From contig JABDBL010000008.1 in NCBI GenBank assembly GCA_013288645.1, positions 25,454 to 89,453 of the forward strand: DNA of 64,000 bases. Reading direction: 5' to 3'. Below the pieces are notes generated by a model that had not been told where the DNA came from, made no database searches, and worked only from the letters and a program-made list of their open reading frames with translations. Each line of letters opens with the position of its first letter. The first letter of the stretch is position 1. Positions 39,380 to 49,621 of the stretch are shown here, one piece after another. A program made the translations under genes and the position numbers. The stretch comes from Candidatus Melainabacteria bacterium. Lineage in GTDB: Bacteria; Cyanobacteriota; Vampirovibrionia; Obscuribacterales; Obscuribacteraceae.

Positions 39380-41274
39380 TGATTGGCACCAATTGTGGTG
39401 TTTGATTGCGATTTTGAACTACTTATACCAGCAGGTCCTTTGTCGTTAGAAAGAGCTTGTTTATTGATATTTAAGGCTTGTGCTAAATCAGCAGCATAAT
39501 TTTTTTGGTCCGGAGCCAGAGCGCTGGCTATTCTAAATTCTGAAATTGCTTCTCCTATATCACCAGTGCTCATCAAGTCTACCGCTAAGTGATGATGCAT
39601 TTCAGAGTTTTCAAGATTATTGCTTACTAATTCTTTAAGAGTGATAATTGCTTGATCGTAATTGTGTGACGCTTCCAAAGCTTGTACTTTGTCGAGGATT
39701 ATATTTTTTTTCGCGTCGCTCACATTACCAGCATTGTCAAAGTTAGATTGCTGAGCGACAATGTTATTTGTATCCTGCTTTACAGAATTTTGGTTTATAG
39801 CGCTTGCATTTTGGCTGCTTCTCGCAGATGACTCTTGCAATGCTTTGATACGTGCAGCAGCTTCTCTATTGTTTTCTGGATCAATCAAAACGCATGTTAA
39901 GTAAGCTTGATGCGCGCCTTGCAAATCGCCACTTGCTTCTAGACATTCAGCCAAAGAAAACTGATATTGAGCATTTTTAGGCTCAATTCTTACTGCTTGG
40001 CTCATTTCTGTTAAAGCCTCTGGCCTCAAGTTTTGGCCCCATAAAGTGTTTGCAGCTTGCGCGTGTCTTTCTGCTTCCGCATGTTGATATGCGTTCTTTA
40101 AGCTTGCTTGTGCAACCGGTAATGCGGGATTATGAGGATCTAGAGCAACTACCTTCTTATATTCTAATTCTGCAGCGGGTAAGTCTCCGGTTAATTGCAG
40201 GCTTGACGCTAATCCCAAATGATTCTCGGCTATTTGAGGGTTAGCTGCTACTTGCTTGCGCCACAAATCGACTAAAGCAGCTCCAGTTACTTTGTCTTTA
40301 TTATCCAAAATTACTGCTTTGCGCATAAGACTGGCAGCTTGGCTTTGATCTTGCTTAGCTAGAGCAATGAAACCCAGCTGTCTATAAGCAGGAGCATAGT
40401 CAACCTCTTTAACAGTTGCTTGGCTATACCAGCTGGCGGCTGTATCTATCTGACCCAAACGATAAGCATAATCACCCATTTTTACAAAAGTGCGGGCAGA
40501 CTGTTCTAATTGCTCGGCTGCTTGATATTCTATTCCGGCTCCGCCGATGTCGCCTTGGGCTACAAGAGAATCTCCTAAACTCATTCTTTGTTCAGCTGAA
40601 TTTGGGTTAACACCCATTTTTATTAAAGAGTCAATGAGCAGCTTGCCTGCAAGCGCATTATCAGAAGCTGCTACCAGTGATTTTCTGGCGAAATGAGTAG
40701 CACTGGCAAAATCCTTTGCCGCTGATAGTTTTTGTCCATAAGCACAATAAGCTGCTGATAAATTTATACGGAATTGTTTATTCCCAGGATCTAATTGCAC
40801 AGCTTCTTCATGGGCGGCTATGGCTTCGTCAAATTTACCTGCATTTCCTAACTGAACACCCTTATTGTTAGCTGCTAAGGCTTGAATTTGTATTTGCTTG
40901 TCAGCCTTAGCCTGTTCAATTTCTTGCTGCCTGGCAGCTTTCTCTTGGCTGTTTTTACTTTGATTGCTATTTGAATCACCTTGGTTGTTCGAATTTGCTG
41001 CGGCTCTTTTGTAACGGCTGACCGGTGGTTGTATCTCTTGCCCATTCATTGGTTTGAATGAAGAAGAAGAGGAGGAAGAAGAGGAAGAAGAAGAGGAAGA
41101 AGAACGGTGGGGCAAACTTTGCGCAGACACTCGTGTAATGCTTAAGGAGGAGCTCAAACTAAGCATTAAAGGGAGAAATGCAATTATGATTTTTAAATTT
41201 GCTTGGTTCATTGCTTGGGTTTCTTGAGTTTGGACAATTATTTCTTGTTTTATGTTTAAATCGACCCTTGCCAA
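39376..41274 (-). CDS. TPR-repeat protein with a poly-Ser tract
   Basis: Multiple TPRs (NNKGVQLGNAGKFDEAIAAHEEAVQLDPGNKQFRINLSAAYCAYG etc.); overlaps the rpoB-like start by 4 nt. Confidence 0.85.
   Translation of the reverse strand: MARVDLNIKQEIIVQTQETQAMNQANLKIIIAFLPLMLSLSSSLSITRVSAQSLPHRSSSSSSSSSSSSSSSFKPMNGQEIQPPVSRYKRAAANSNNQGDSNSNQSKNSQEKAARQQEIEQAKADKQIQIQALAANNKGVQLGNAGKFDEAIAAHEEAVQLDPGNKQFRINLSAAYCAYGQKLSAAKDFASATHFARKSLVAASDNALAGKLLIDSLIKMGVNPNSAEQRMSLGDSLVAQGDIGGAGIEYQAAEQLEQSARTFVKMGDYAYRLGQIDTAASWYSQATVKEVDYAPAYRQLGFIALAKQDQSQAASLMRKAVILDNKDKVTGAALVDLWRKQVAANPQIAENHLGLASSLQLTGDLPAAELEYKKVVALDPHNPALPVAQASLKNAYQHAEAERHAQAANTLWGQNLRPEALTEMSQAVRIEPKNAQYQFSLAECLEASGDLQGAHQAYLTCVLIDPENNREAAARIKALQESSARSSQNASAINQNSVKQDTNNIVAQQSNFDNAGNVSDAKKNIILDKVQALEASHNYDQAIITLKELVSNNLENSEMHHHLAVDLMSTGDIGEAISEFRIASALAPDQKNYAADLAQALNINKQALSNDKGPAGISSSKSQSNTTIGANQ
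41059..41103 (-). repeat. Trinucleotide low-complexity tract encoding about 15 consecutive Ser
   Basis: tgaagaagaagaggaggaagaagaggaagaagaagaggaagaaga in the TPR gene. Confidence 0.9.
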
Positions 41275-41533
41275 TAGGTTAACGATTAATAGGGGTTGCG
41301 GTCTATTGGGGTTTATCCCATGGCTTTCGTATAAATCCCATAATAATTCGCAAATATGGCACGTTGCTCAACTGGCATGATAAAAGCAATGTTATATAGA
41401 TACTCCGTGTGGAAACATATTTATAGTAGGTTTTGTATCCGGGTAATAGACATCAAATTTATACATACTATGTAGGCAAGGCTTTCAAAATTTGACACTG
41501 TTACAATAGGGAAAAATCAATCAGGCGGGGAAG

Positions 41534-42346
41534 TTGGAATCAGCAGTACCATCAAGTAGTAAACCATCAGCTTTTAGGCCGCGCACTATCATTTGTGAGC
41601 GGCATGAATTAATCAGATTTGGCTTAAAAAGGGTCATTTCTGAAGTATTGGATATTGCTGGCGAGGCGTCTGACGGCATGGCTGCCTATGAAATAGTCAA
41701 GCGGCTCCGCCCTGATTTTGTCATTTTGGACGTAGATTTAGACGTCCTAAATGGGGTGGAAGTGAGCAGACGTATCAACCAAGAATTGCCTGAATGCAAT
41801 ATTCTGGTTTTAACCGACTCGTATCATGCTACTAAGTATCACAATCAACTCTTACGAGCCGGAGCGAGGGGATTTTGTTTAAAAAGCTCAGGTCCTAGGA
41901 CTTTATTTGAGGCTATTGAGCAAGTGACCAGATCACTTCCTTATTGTGACCCTAAAATTACCCAATTAGTAAAGCAAGTCCCGGTTATATCCGCGCCAAA
42001 TACCAATTTAACTGATAGAGAGATTGAAGTTCTGATACGGTTGGATTTGCGCAACAAAGAAATTTCAGAAGAACTGAACATGAAGCTTCGTACTGTAGAA
42101 AAGCATATAGAGTGTATCTTAGCTAAATTGAAAGTATCTACCCGCACTGGTGCTGCTCTGAAAGCTGTGCAATTGGGTTATGTACTCTTACCTAAAATGC
42201 CCACAAGAGATCCTGTCACTGGGGTTTCGCATGAACAAACTTTGGCTGAATTACAAGCAGAATTGTCCATTGCCAATGATCATCTTAAAGCGCTGCTTAA
42301 GCAGAATGATTTGTTGAAACAAGCGTTGAATCAAAAGCCTCAATAA
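41534..42346 (+). CDS. NarL/LuxR-family response regulator with a C-terminal coiled-coil extension (TTG start)
   Basis: REC: PDFVILDVDLDVLNGVEVSRR, VLTDSYHATKY, GARGFCLKSS; HTH: LTDREIEVLIRLDLRNKEISEELNMKLRTVEKHIECILAKLKVSTRTGA. Confidence 0.9.
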   Translation: MESAVPSSSKPSAFRPRTIICERHELIRFGLKRVISEVLDIAGEASDGMAAYEIVKRLRPDFVILDVDLDVLNGVEVSRRINQELPECNILVLTDSYHATKYHNQLLRAGARGFCLKSSGPRTLFEAIEQVTRSLPYCDPKITQLVKQVPVISAPNTNLTDREIEVLIRLDLRNKEISEELNMKLRTVEKHIECILAKLKVSTRTGAALKAVQLGYVLLPKMPTRDPVTGVSHEQTLAELQAELSIANDHLKALLKQNDLLKQALNQKPQ

Positions 42347-42348
42347 TT

Positions 42349-43335
42349 ATGTTCAAAGAAAGGTATTCAAAAACTGCGCAGACAGGCAGACATTTTATCC
42401 TCCCTTTCTTTTTAATGATTTGTGTGACTTCTAGCACTCTGCCGCTTTATGCCGCGGATTTGGCAGAGCCTAGTTCTCCCAAAGCTGATGCCGATATTAA
42501 TACGGGAGCCAAAGTAAAAAGCCGAATTGAGCCACCATTCAAAATAACCGGTTCTTTTAGCCGCCGCTTTCAAGCATATTCAGGCATGACCAGCACCTCC
42601 GAATTTATAACAAATCTACTATTGCATTACACTTTGAAAAAGCTATTCGGGGGCAAAATTAAAGTCAGGATAAAAACTTATAGCTTCACAGATTTATGGT
42701 ACTTAAAAGTAAAAAAAGCCAAAATTAGTTTAATAGGTAGTCATTACAAAGATATTCCTCTAGGCAAAGTAGAAGTGGAAAGCCAGACACCATTTTGGTT
42801 TGTCTTTAAGCATAGACGTCTGGAAGTAAAAAACCCATCGCTATTTAGTTTTAAAATGTCGGTCAGCGAAAGCGAATTGGATCAAATCTTACATAGTCCA
42901 AAAGTAACTAATTCATTAAAAGCACTAAGACTTGATTTAACTAATATTGGTCCAGGTGCAGGTGAGCAAAGAATTCAAATGCATGAGCCTCAAGTGACGA
43001 TCAATGACGATTCAATCATGGTCAAAGCCAGACTAATCACGCAGGGAGCCGATCCGTCAACAGCAGTGCTTATGACTATAACTGGTAAGCCTAAATTGCA
43101 CGGCAACGACTGTATTGTTTTAGAAGAAGTGAAAATAGATTCTGAAGATATTACTGATCCTGAAAAATTTTCTAAATTTGTAGAAAATTTGATTAATCCG
43201 CTCATTAACTTACATCGCTTTGATAAAGCCAATTTTGCTCTCCGTTTGGATGACATAAGTGTTAAGTCAAAATCACTCTCAGTAGCTGGGCGGCTTATAA
43301 TAGGACCACGTGTCCAGAACAAAGCGCTGAACTAA
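42349..43335 (+). CDS. Secreted protein, DUF2993/LmeA-like
   Basis: Signal peptide-like N-terminus; 'FTDLWYLKVKKAKISLIGSHYKDIPLGKVEVESQTPFWF' and repeated beta-rich segments suggest a DUF2993-like lipid-binding fold. Confidence 0.5.
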   Translation: MFKERYSKTAQTGRHFILPFFLMICVTSSTLPLYAADLAEPSSPKADADINTGAKVKSRIEPPFKITGSFSRRFQAYSGMTSTSEFITNLLLHYTLKKLFGGKIKVRIKTYSFTDLWYLKVKKAKISLIGSHYKDIPLGKVEVESQTPFWFVFKHRRLEVKNPSLFSFKMSVSESELDQILHSPKVTNSLKALRLDLTNIGPGAGEQRIQMHEPQVTINDDSIMVKARLITQGADPSTAVLMTITGKPKLHGNDCIVLEEVKIDSEDITDPEKFSKFVENLINPLINLHRFDKANFALRLDDISVKSKSLSVAGRLIIGPRVQNKALN

Positions 43336-43416
43336 TATGGTAGACTTAGTCGATAGGCTATAAGCAAATCTAATCAGGTTTCTGGTCCTATTTGCTGTTT
43401 TTATAAATTTGTCATT

Positions 43417-43656
43417 ATGTTGGTTATTGAAATGAAAGAAGGAATCCATCCACAGTATTTTGATGTAACTGCCACCTGCGTTTGTGGTAACCAGGTTTTA
43501 CTTGGTTCGACAAAAAACCAAATTCGGGTTGAAATTTGCAGCAACTGTCATCCTTTCTATTCGGGTACACAAAAAATTGTTGATACCGAAGGACGGGTAG
43601 ACCGTTTTGTCAAAAGATATAAATTGGATAAGAATGGCGAGAAAGCTGCCAAATAG
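43417..43656 (+). CDS. rpmE: 50S ribosomal protein L31 (likely start MKEGIHPQY)
   Basis: KEGIHPQYFDVTATCVCGNQ...VEICSNCHPFYSGTQKIVDTEGRVDRFVKRY. Confidence 0.97.
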   Translation: MLVIEMKEGIHPQYFDVTATCVCGNQVLLGSTKNQIRVEICSNCHPFYSGTQKIVDTEGRVDRFVKRYKLDKNGEKAAK

Positions 43657-43882
43657 TTACACTTATTACTGTAATTCTTAACCATAAGCAAAAGTTAATC
43701 ACCGATATTATATATCTTTTCTCTTGACGTTCTTGTTGAGCTAAACAGGCTGTGTTTTTGTCATTTGGGCAAAACGAGCTCATTAGCTATTCAAATATGC
43801 TTTTAATTAGACAAGCTTTTAGTAAAGAACCATAATTGAAAGTTGGATAATCCCTGCCAATAAATTGCGGTGCTGAATAATC

Positions 43883-44143
43883 TTGTTCAGAGCAAAGAAA
43901 TCAGAAATCCAACGTCGTGCTAAGCGTTTATTAAGCGCATTTGCCAGTGAAACTCGTAGGCGAAATTCGATGTGCTGCAAAAGAAAGGTAATAAGAGCCC
44001 ATTATGAAAATGGGCATTTGATCGTAAAAGAAGATTTTGTTAGATTGCCTAATTTATACGCGTCAAATTTGCAATTTCAAATTGTCAATAATTTGTTTAG
44101 TGTTTTAAAAAATCAATTGCGCGCCAAGAGGTATCGGACTTGA
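43883..44143 (+). CDS. Hypothetical basic protein (TTG start; weak)
   Basis: Open frame, 4-nt overlap (ttga) with the next ORF. Confidence 0.3.
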   Translation: MFRAKKSEIQRRAKRLLSAFASETRRRNSMCCKRKVIRAHYENGHLIVKEDFVRLPNLYASNLQFQIVNNLFSVLKNQLRAKRYRT

Positions 44144-44544
44144 TTAGATTGCTACCAGCTGTAGTGGCAGTATTTCTTATGCTAATATTTTTAGCCGCTA
44201 ATCAAGCTATTATTTCACATCAGGCGAGCAAAGATATTGCTACCCTGCCAAATGCGAAGACTTATATGTCTCCGGCTATAGAACCTGTTTCTATAGACAA
44301 TGATCAGCGCGGTGCTCATTCATATTTTCTCCCTGCCCGCATATTCAGCGCTAGATATTCTACTAATGGTGGTGCTCTAGCGGTCAGTCAGTCTAAAGAG
44401 AATCCGGAAAATTGTGTGAATCCTTCGAATGCTGTTCAAGGGACGCCTATGCGTGCTAACGCTCAGGATTTATTGCGCTCAGGTTATTTACGTGACAATA
44501 CAGCTGTCTATAAGCCCGACTTTGGTGCTTCTGGCAAAAACTAA
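44140..44544 (+). CDS. Hypothetical protein with an N-terminal hydrophobic helix
   Basis: LLPAVVAVFLMLIFLAANQAII then a low-complexity soluble tail. Confidence 0.4.
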   Translation: MIRLLPAVVAVFLMLIFLAANQAIISHQASKDIATLPNAKTYMSPAIEPVSIDNDQRGAHSYFLPARIFSARYSTNGGALAVSQSKENPENCVNPSNAVQGTPMRANAQDLLRSGYLRDNTAVYKPDFGASGKN

Positions 44545-45263
44545 CCATCTGCAGCCTGAGCTAAATTTTCATCAGTTTGCGAATCGTCATCGTCACTAAG
44601 CTTAGATTTCATATGGCTGATATTTGGATTGTTCAAATGACCATCTGAATCTATAGCTTGTGTTGTAATCTGCAATTGGCTGTAAAATTGAGTCAGATAG
44701 TCAGTAACTTCTTCAGCCTTTTTGCATGGTAAAAGTTTGCCTTGATAGGCAACAGATACCGAGCCAGTTTCTTCAGATACGACTATACATAGGCAGTCCA
44801 AAATCTCAGTCAGCCCAAGAGCAGCTCGGTGTCTTGTTCCGTATATATGGCTAAGTTTGCGATTATCTGTAATTGGCAAAATTACGCCGGCCGCTTTTAT
44901 CTTATCTTTTTGAACGATTATGGCGCCATCATGCAAGTGCGATCGCGGAGTAAATATGGTCAAAATCAAATTACTTGAAATATCGCCATTTATTTCAGTG
45001 CCTGGACTTAAATAATCGTGTTCGGTTTCTGGCGGCTCAATAACTATGAGAGCGCCATATTTATCCCTCGCTAATTCTTTTATAGCTATTACTATCTGAG
45101 TAATGTCTTTGGCAAGTTCGACAGGATTTAGATCTCCAGGCACTAATCCAATAAAAAACAGTTTTAGTCGTCCTAAATACTTAAGCCCACGCCTTATTTC
45201 TGGTTGAAAAATTATTACCAGGGCAATCAAAATGAAAGGCAGAAATAAGTACTCATGTCCCAT
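44541..45263 (-). CDS. cdaA: Diadenylate cyclase (DisA_N/DAC domain), CdaA-like, with a single N-terminal TM segment
   Basis: LARDKYGALIVIE, TPRSHLHDGAIIVQKDKIKAAGVILPIT, YGTRHRAALGLTE (DGA and RHR motifs). Confidence 0.92.
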   Translation of the reverse strand: MGHEYLFLPFILIALVIIFQPEIRRGLKYLGRLKLFFIGLVPGDLNPVELAKDITQIVIAIKELARDKYGALIVIEPPETEHDYLSPGTEINGDISSNLILTIFTPRSHLHDGAIIVQKDKIKAAGVILPITDNRKLSHIYGTRHRAALGLTEILDCLCIVVSEETGSVSVAYQGKLLPCKKAEEVTDYLTQFYSQLQITTQAIDSDGHLNNPNISHMKSKLSDDDDSQTDENLAQAADG

Positions 45264-45300
45264 ATTGTCTGTCCCCTACGATTAGAATAAATGCTTGTAC

Positions 45301-46671
45301 CTAAGTCTTATCTATTAACCTTTTGGGGACTTTATCGCGGACTATTAGATCAGCATTAGATTCCCGTTCAATAATAGTCTCTGCTTGCCCATCATTTACT
45401 AAAACGCAGGCTGGACGGCCAGTACGATTATAATTCGATGCCATACTTGCGTTATAAGCACCGGTATCAAAAACCGCTATAAGATCCCCTGCTTCAGGTG
45501 CAATTAATGATTCCCTTATAATTATATCGCCTTGTTCACAATACTTGCCAACTATTGTGACGGGTGTGTCCGCTATTGCCGCGCCCATCCGGTTTGCCAG
45601 GCATGCAGTGTATTGAGCCTGATACGTAATTGGGCGAGGATTATCAGCCATACCTCCATCCACAGCAATATAATGTGTATTTTTTGTTGTCCATTTATCA
45701 TACCCAACTCTATAAAGAGTGACTCCGGCAGTCCCAACAATCGCCCTGCCTGGTTCCACTAATAAAGTCGGTAGACTTAAATTAACTGTTTTGAATTCTT
45801 TTATTACAGTTTGGGCCAATACTTGTGTCCAAGTTTCGATTGGTATTGGCTTTTCCTGCTCTGTGTAGGCTATACCCAGGCCACCGCCTACATTTAATTC
45901 AGTAAGTTCTATGGCGAATTCGTTTTTAACATTGGCATATGTTTGCGCCAATATCTCAATGCTTTGTTTGAAAGGTTCTAAATCATGCAATTGACTGCCG
46001 ATATGACTGTGGAAACCTAGCAATTGAAGGTTTTTGTGTTTTTCTATTATGGATCGCAAAAGCTGAGGTATTTGACCTAAAGCAAGCCCAAATTTTGATT
46101 GATCTTGCCCCGTTTGAATATATTTGTGAGTTTTTCCTGTCACCCCAGGAATTATGCGCAAAAGAATTTTTGCTGGTTTATTTTTCTGCGCCGCTAATAA
46201 AGCAACGGTTTTAAGCTCCGATTCGTTATCAATTACGATGCGCGCGTCAATATCTATTGCTGTTTCAATTTCTTGTGCGCTTTTATTATTACCGTGCAAA
46301 ATAATATCTTGCCCAGCCATATTTGCTTTAATGGCTGTATATAATTCACCTTCAGAAACAACATCTATACCCACTTTTGCTTTCTTAAGCAAATGACACA
46401 TTGCTAAGCATAGAAAAGCTTTACCGGCATAGAAAACTCTTGCCTTGGGGTAATTTGCTAATCCCCGTTTACAAACTTCGATGGCTTGCAAAATTGTTTT
46501 TTCATCCATAACCCATAATGGAGTGCCAAAGGTTTGCGCTAATTCAACTGTATCGCAACCACCGATAATTAAATGGTCTTTAGTAACCTCAGCTGTAATG
46601 GGTCTAATATTGACGTTAGGAGAACTATGCATTACCAGGTCTTTAGCCTGAGCAGATTTATTGAAGCTCAT
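45301..46671 (-). CDS. lysA: Diaminopimelate decarboxylase
   Basis: FYAGKAFLCLAMCHLLKKAKVGIDVVSEGEL, HGNNKS, GFHSHIGSQ, LNVGGGLGI, EPGRAIVG, GKYCEQGD. Confidence 0.96.
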   Translation of the reverse strand: MSFNKSAQAKDLVMHSSPNVNIRPITAEVTKDHLIIGGCDTVELAQTFGTPLWVMDEKTILQAIEVCKRGLANYPKARVFYAGKAFLCLAMCHLLKKAKVGIDVVSEGELYTAIKANMAGQDIILHGNNKSAQEIETAIDIDARIVIDNESELKTVALLAAQKNKPAKILLRIIPGVTGKTHKYIQTGQDQSKFGLALGQIPQLLRSIIEKHKNLQLLGFHSHIGSQLHDLEPFKQSIEILAQTYANVKNEFAIELTELNVGGGLGIAYTEQEKPIPIETWTQVLAQTVIKEFKTVNLSLPTLLVEPGRAIVGTAGVTLYRVGYDKWTTKNTHYIAVDGGMADNPRPITYQAQYTACLANRMGAAIADTPVTIVGKYCEQGDIIIRESLIAPEAGDLIAVFDTGAYNASMASNYNRTGRPACVLVNDGQAETIIERESNADLIVRDKVPKRLIDKT

Positions 46672-47198
46672 TGCACAAAACCTATTATGTGCTGAATTTC
46701 AGGTTCTATCTTTTCAATTGACTTAGAAAAACTAAGCTTGTCTATTTGCCGGATAGGCGGATAACAGACAACGAAAGCGTCAAAACGACAACCTTGAATT
46801 TGTATTTTATTTAAAGACATCCTTTTTGCCATATAAAGCCGAGCGCATACCAACAACTTTTGTATTTTCCTTTTGTCCAGCTTGTCATAACCTAAACTGA
46901 CAAAGCCGCTTCTTGAAGCTACCGCCATTCTTGTCTTCACTTCTATAAAGACAAGTGTTCCATGGGGATCATAAGCTATGATATCAATTTCTGCGTAGCG
47001 ACCGGCTCGCCAGTTACGTTCTATTACTTGCCAGCCTTTCTTCGCGAGCAACTTTACTACATATTGCTCACCCGCTTTTCCTAAATTCTGTCGCCAAAAT
47101 AAGCTATCAACAGCTTTCCTTTGTGGTAATAAGCTCATTTGTGTGATTTTACTTTCCATTTTTCCCTGTCTTTTGCGTACTGTTTCTATTTGAAGCAT
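46668..47198 (-). CDS. YraN/UPF0102 family endonuclease-like protein
   Basis: GKAGEQYVVKLLAKKGWQVIERNWRAGRYAEIDIIAYDPHGTLVFIEVKTR; 4-nt overlap with lysA. Confidence 0.93.
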   Translation of the reverse strand: MLQIETVRKRQGKMESKITQMSLLPQRKAVDSLFWRQNLGKAGEQYVVKLLAKKGWQVIERNWRAGRYAEIDIIAYDPHGTLVFIEVKTRMAVASRSGFVSLGYDKLDKRKIQKLLVCARLYMAKRMSLNKIQIQGCRFDAFVVCYPPIRQIDKLSFSKSIEKIEPEIQHIIGFVQ

Positions 47199-47219
47199 TT
47201 TTTGCCTTAATTTGTCTAA

Positions 47220-48572
47220 TTGCGTTTACACTGTTTAGTTATCCCGAGTTATTCACGGGATTATTTATACGTAATTGGGCTCAGAAAAGTTCAAAGCATG
47301 CTAGATATAAAATTAATTAGAGAAAAAACTGAGCTTGTAGAGAAGTCCTTGGCTAGACGCAACGGTGGTTTTTCAGTCAAGCCATTATTAATCTGTGATG
47401 AAGAATTTAGGCAGGTTCAAATCGAGTGGGAAGAACTAAATAGACGCACTAATGAAATATCTGAACATTTCAAAAAAGGCAAATTAGAGCCCTCTGAAGC
47501 AGAAGCCTTAAAAGAAGAAACAAAAAAGCTAAAGGTACGTCGACAAGAAATTGAATCTTTGCGACAAGATCTTGAAAAAAAACTTTTTGAATTGCAATTA
47601 GGCCTGCCAAATTTGCCTGATCAAGCAGTGCCAGATGGAGCTGATGAAAAAGCAAATAAAGAAATTAAACGCTGGGGAAATTTGCCCAAACTGCAAAACC
47701 CTATGCACCACTATGAGATTGGCAGTCAACTGAAAATATTTGATTTTGAACGAGGAGTGAAAATATCTGAATCACGTTTTACTGTTTTGCTAGATAAAGG
47801 GGCAAAAATTGAGCGCGCTTTGATGAATTTCATGCTTGATTTTCACAGCAAACGCGGCTATTTAGAAGTCTTTCCGCCCATTTTAGTCAACAGAGATTGT
47901 ATGGTTGGCACCGGACAATTACCTAAATTCGAAGGTGATTTCTATAAATGTGCTGATGATGCGCTTTATCTTATTCCTACAGCCGAAGTGCCTGTAACTA
48001 ATTTGTATCGCGAAGAAGTATTAGCCGAAGAACAATTGCCCATATTACATTGTGCTTATACGCCCTGTTTTAGAAGAGAAGCAGGTTCAGCTGGCAAAGA
48101 TACTCGTGGCTATATAAGACAACATCAATTCAATAAAGTCGAACTAGTTCGCTTTACTACCCCAGAAAAGGCTGCTGCCGAGCACGAGCAGCTCACTTTG
48201 GACGCAGAAGGCATTTTAGAAGCATTAGAATTACCTTATAGACGGATATTACTTTGCAGTGGCGATCTTGGCTTTGCTGCCCAAAAATGTTACGACTTAG
48301 AAGTCTGGTTTCCTGCTCAAAATCAGTATCGCGAAATTAGCTCCTGTAGTGTTTTTGGCGATTTTCAAGCCAGAAGAGCAAATCTTAAATATAAGCCAGC
48401 TGACGGCGGCAAAGCTCGGTACATGATCACTATGAACGGCTCTGCCTTAGCTATTGGACGTACGATGGCCGCTATTTTAGAAAATTATCAACAAGCAGAT
48501 GGCTCCGTTCTAATACCAAAAGCTCTACAGCCTTATTTAAATGGCATGACAGCACTTAAACCAGAGCTTTAA
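47220..48572 (+). CDS. serS: Seryl-tRNA synthetase (likely start MLDIKLIRE at 47298)
   Basis: MLDIKLIREKTELVEKSLARR, PTAEVPVTNLYREEVL, CFRREAGSAGKDTRGYIRQHQFNKVE, EISSCSVFGDFQARR, NGSALAIGRTMAAILENYQQADGSV. Confidence 0.97.
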   Translation: MRLHCLVIPSYSRDYLYVIGLRKVQSMLDIKLIREKTELVEKSLARRNGGFSVKPLLICDEEFRQVQIEWEELNRRTNEISEHFKKGKLEPSEAEALKEETKKLKVRRQEIESLRQDLEKKLFELQLGLPNLPDQAVPDGADEKANKEIKRWGNLPKLQNPMHHYEIGSQLKIFDFERGVKISESRFTVLLDKGAKIERALMNFMLDFHSKRGYLEVFPPILVNRDCMVGTGQLPKFEGDFYKCADDALYLIPTAEVPVTNLYREEVLAEEQLPILHCAYTPCFRREAGSAGKDTRGYIRQHQFNKVELVRFTTPEKAAAEHEQLTLDAEGILEALELPYRRILLCSGDLGFAAQKCYDLEVWFPAQNQYREISSCSVFGDFQARRANLKYKPADGGKARYMITMNGSALAIGRTMAAILENYQQADGSVLIPKALQPYLNGMTALKPEL

Positions 48573-48612
48573 GTACAAAGTCATTAAGCTAGCCTTAAAG
48601 GAAAGCTATTAA

Positions 48613-48641
48613 GTAAGCCTGGTATAAGCTTAAGGGCTTAC
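48613..48641. other. Inverted repeat gtaagcc...ggcttac between serS and pdxS (terminator or leader hairpin candidate)
   Basis: 7-bp perfect arms separated by 15 nt. Confidence 0.35.
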
Positions 48642-48694
48642 AATTAGAAGATAAAAGTAGAAATACGGGTTTCGATAGGGGACTTGGTGAAATT

Positions 48695-49609
48695 ATGGCT
48701 TCGATAACAGCAGATAAAAAAGGCAAAAAAGAAACAGGCACACTGTTAGTTAAAAAAGCTCTGCCGCAAATGCTCAAAGGCGGCGTGATCATGGATGTGG
48801 TAAATGCCGAGCAAGCAAAAATCGCTGAGGAAGCTGGTGCAGTAGCAGTGATGGCATTAGAGCGCGTACCGGCCGATATTAGGGCAGACGGTGGAGTTGC
48901 TCGTATGTCTGATCCTGAACTCATTATTCAAATTATTAAAGCGGTCACTATCCCTGTTATGGCTAAAGCACGCATTGGTCATTTTGTCGAAGCACAAATC
49001 CTAGAATCATTGGGTGTTGATTGTGTTGATGAAAGCGAAGTCTTGACTCCAGCTGATGAAGAATTTCATATTGATAAAAGCAAATTTAAAATTCCATTTG
49101 TTTGCGGAGCCCGAAATTTGGGCGAGGCCCTAAGGCGCATCGGCGAAGGTGCTGCTATGATTCGCACTAAGGGTGAAGCTGGTACAGGCGACGTGGTAGA
49201 AGCGGTAAGACACGCTCGTGCTATTTTAGGCGACATCAAAAAACTAACCGTAATGCCGGCTGAAGAATTGATGACCTTTGCTAAAAATATCGGTGCACCA
49301 TATGAATTAGTGAAAGAAATAGCTAAAACAGGCAAATTACCAGTAGTGAATTTTGCTGCTGGTGGTTTGGCTACGCCAGCTGATGCTGCATTGCTTATGC
49401 AATTGGGTGTAGACGGTGTATTTGTAGGCTCTGGTATTTTTAAATCTGGCAATCCACTTAAGCGTGCTCAAGCCATAGTAAAAGCAACTACTCACTATCA
49501 AGATCCTGAAATATTAGCTGAAGTGAGTCGCAATTTGGGTGAACCGATGGTCGGGCGGACTGCTGCCAGCTTAAGCGAAACAGAAATGCTAGCTATTCGC
49601 GGCAATTAG
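48695..49609 (+). CDS. pdxS: Pyridoxal 5'-phosphate synthase lyase subunit
   Basis: [63 protein letters not shown]. Confidence 0.98.
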   Translation: MASITADKKGKKETGTLLVKKALPQMLKGGVIMDVVNAEQAKIAEEAGAVAVMALERVPADIRADGGVARMSDPELIIQIIKAVTIPVMAKARIGHFVEAQILESLGVDCVDESEVLTPADEEFHIDKSKFKIPFVCGARNLGEALRRIGEGAAMIRTKGEAGTGDVVEAVRHARAILGDIKKLTVMPAEELMTFAKNIGAPYELVKEIAKTGKLPVVNFAAGGLATPADAALLMQLGVDGVFVGSGIFKSGNPLKRAQAIVKATTHYQDPEILAEVSRNLGEPMVGRTAASLSETEMLAIRGN

Positions 49610-49621
49610 TCTTTTAACAAT

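Noticed and set aside
41059-41103. Phase-variable microsatellite in the TPR gene
   Set aside because: The repeat unit is a triplet, so slippage would change Ser number without switching the frame.
41490-41515. ttgacactgttacaat as a sigma70 promoter for the response regulator
   Set aside because: TTGACA and TACAAT are only about 4 bp apart, not the 16-18 bp needed.
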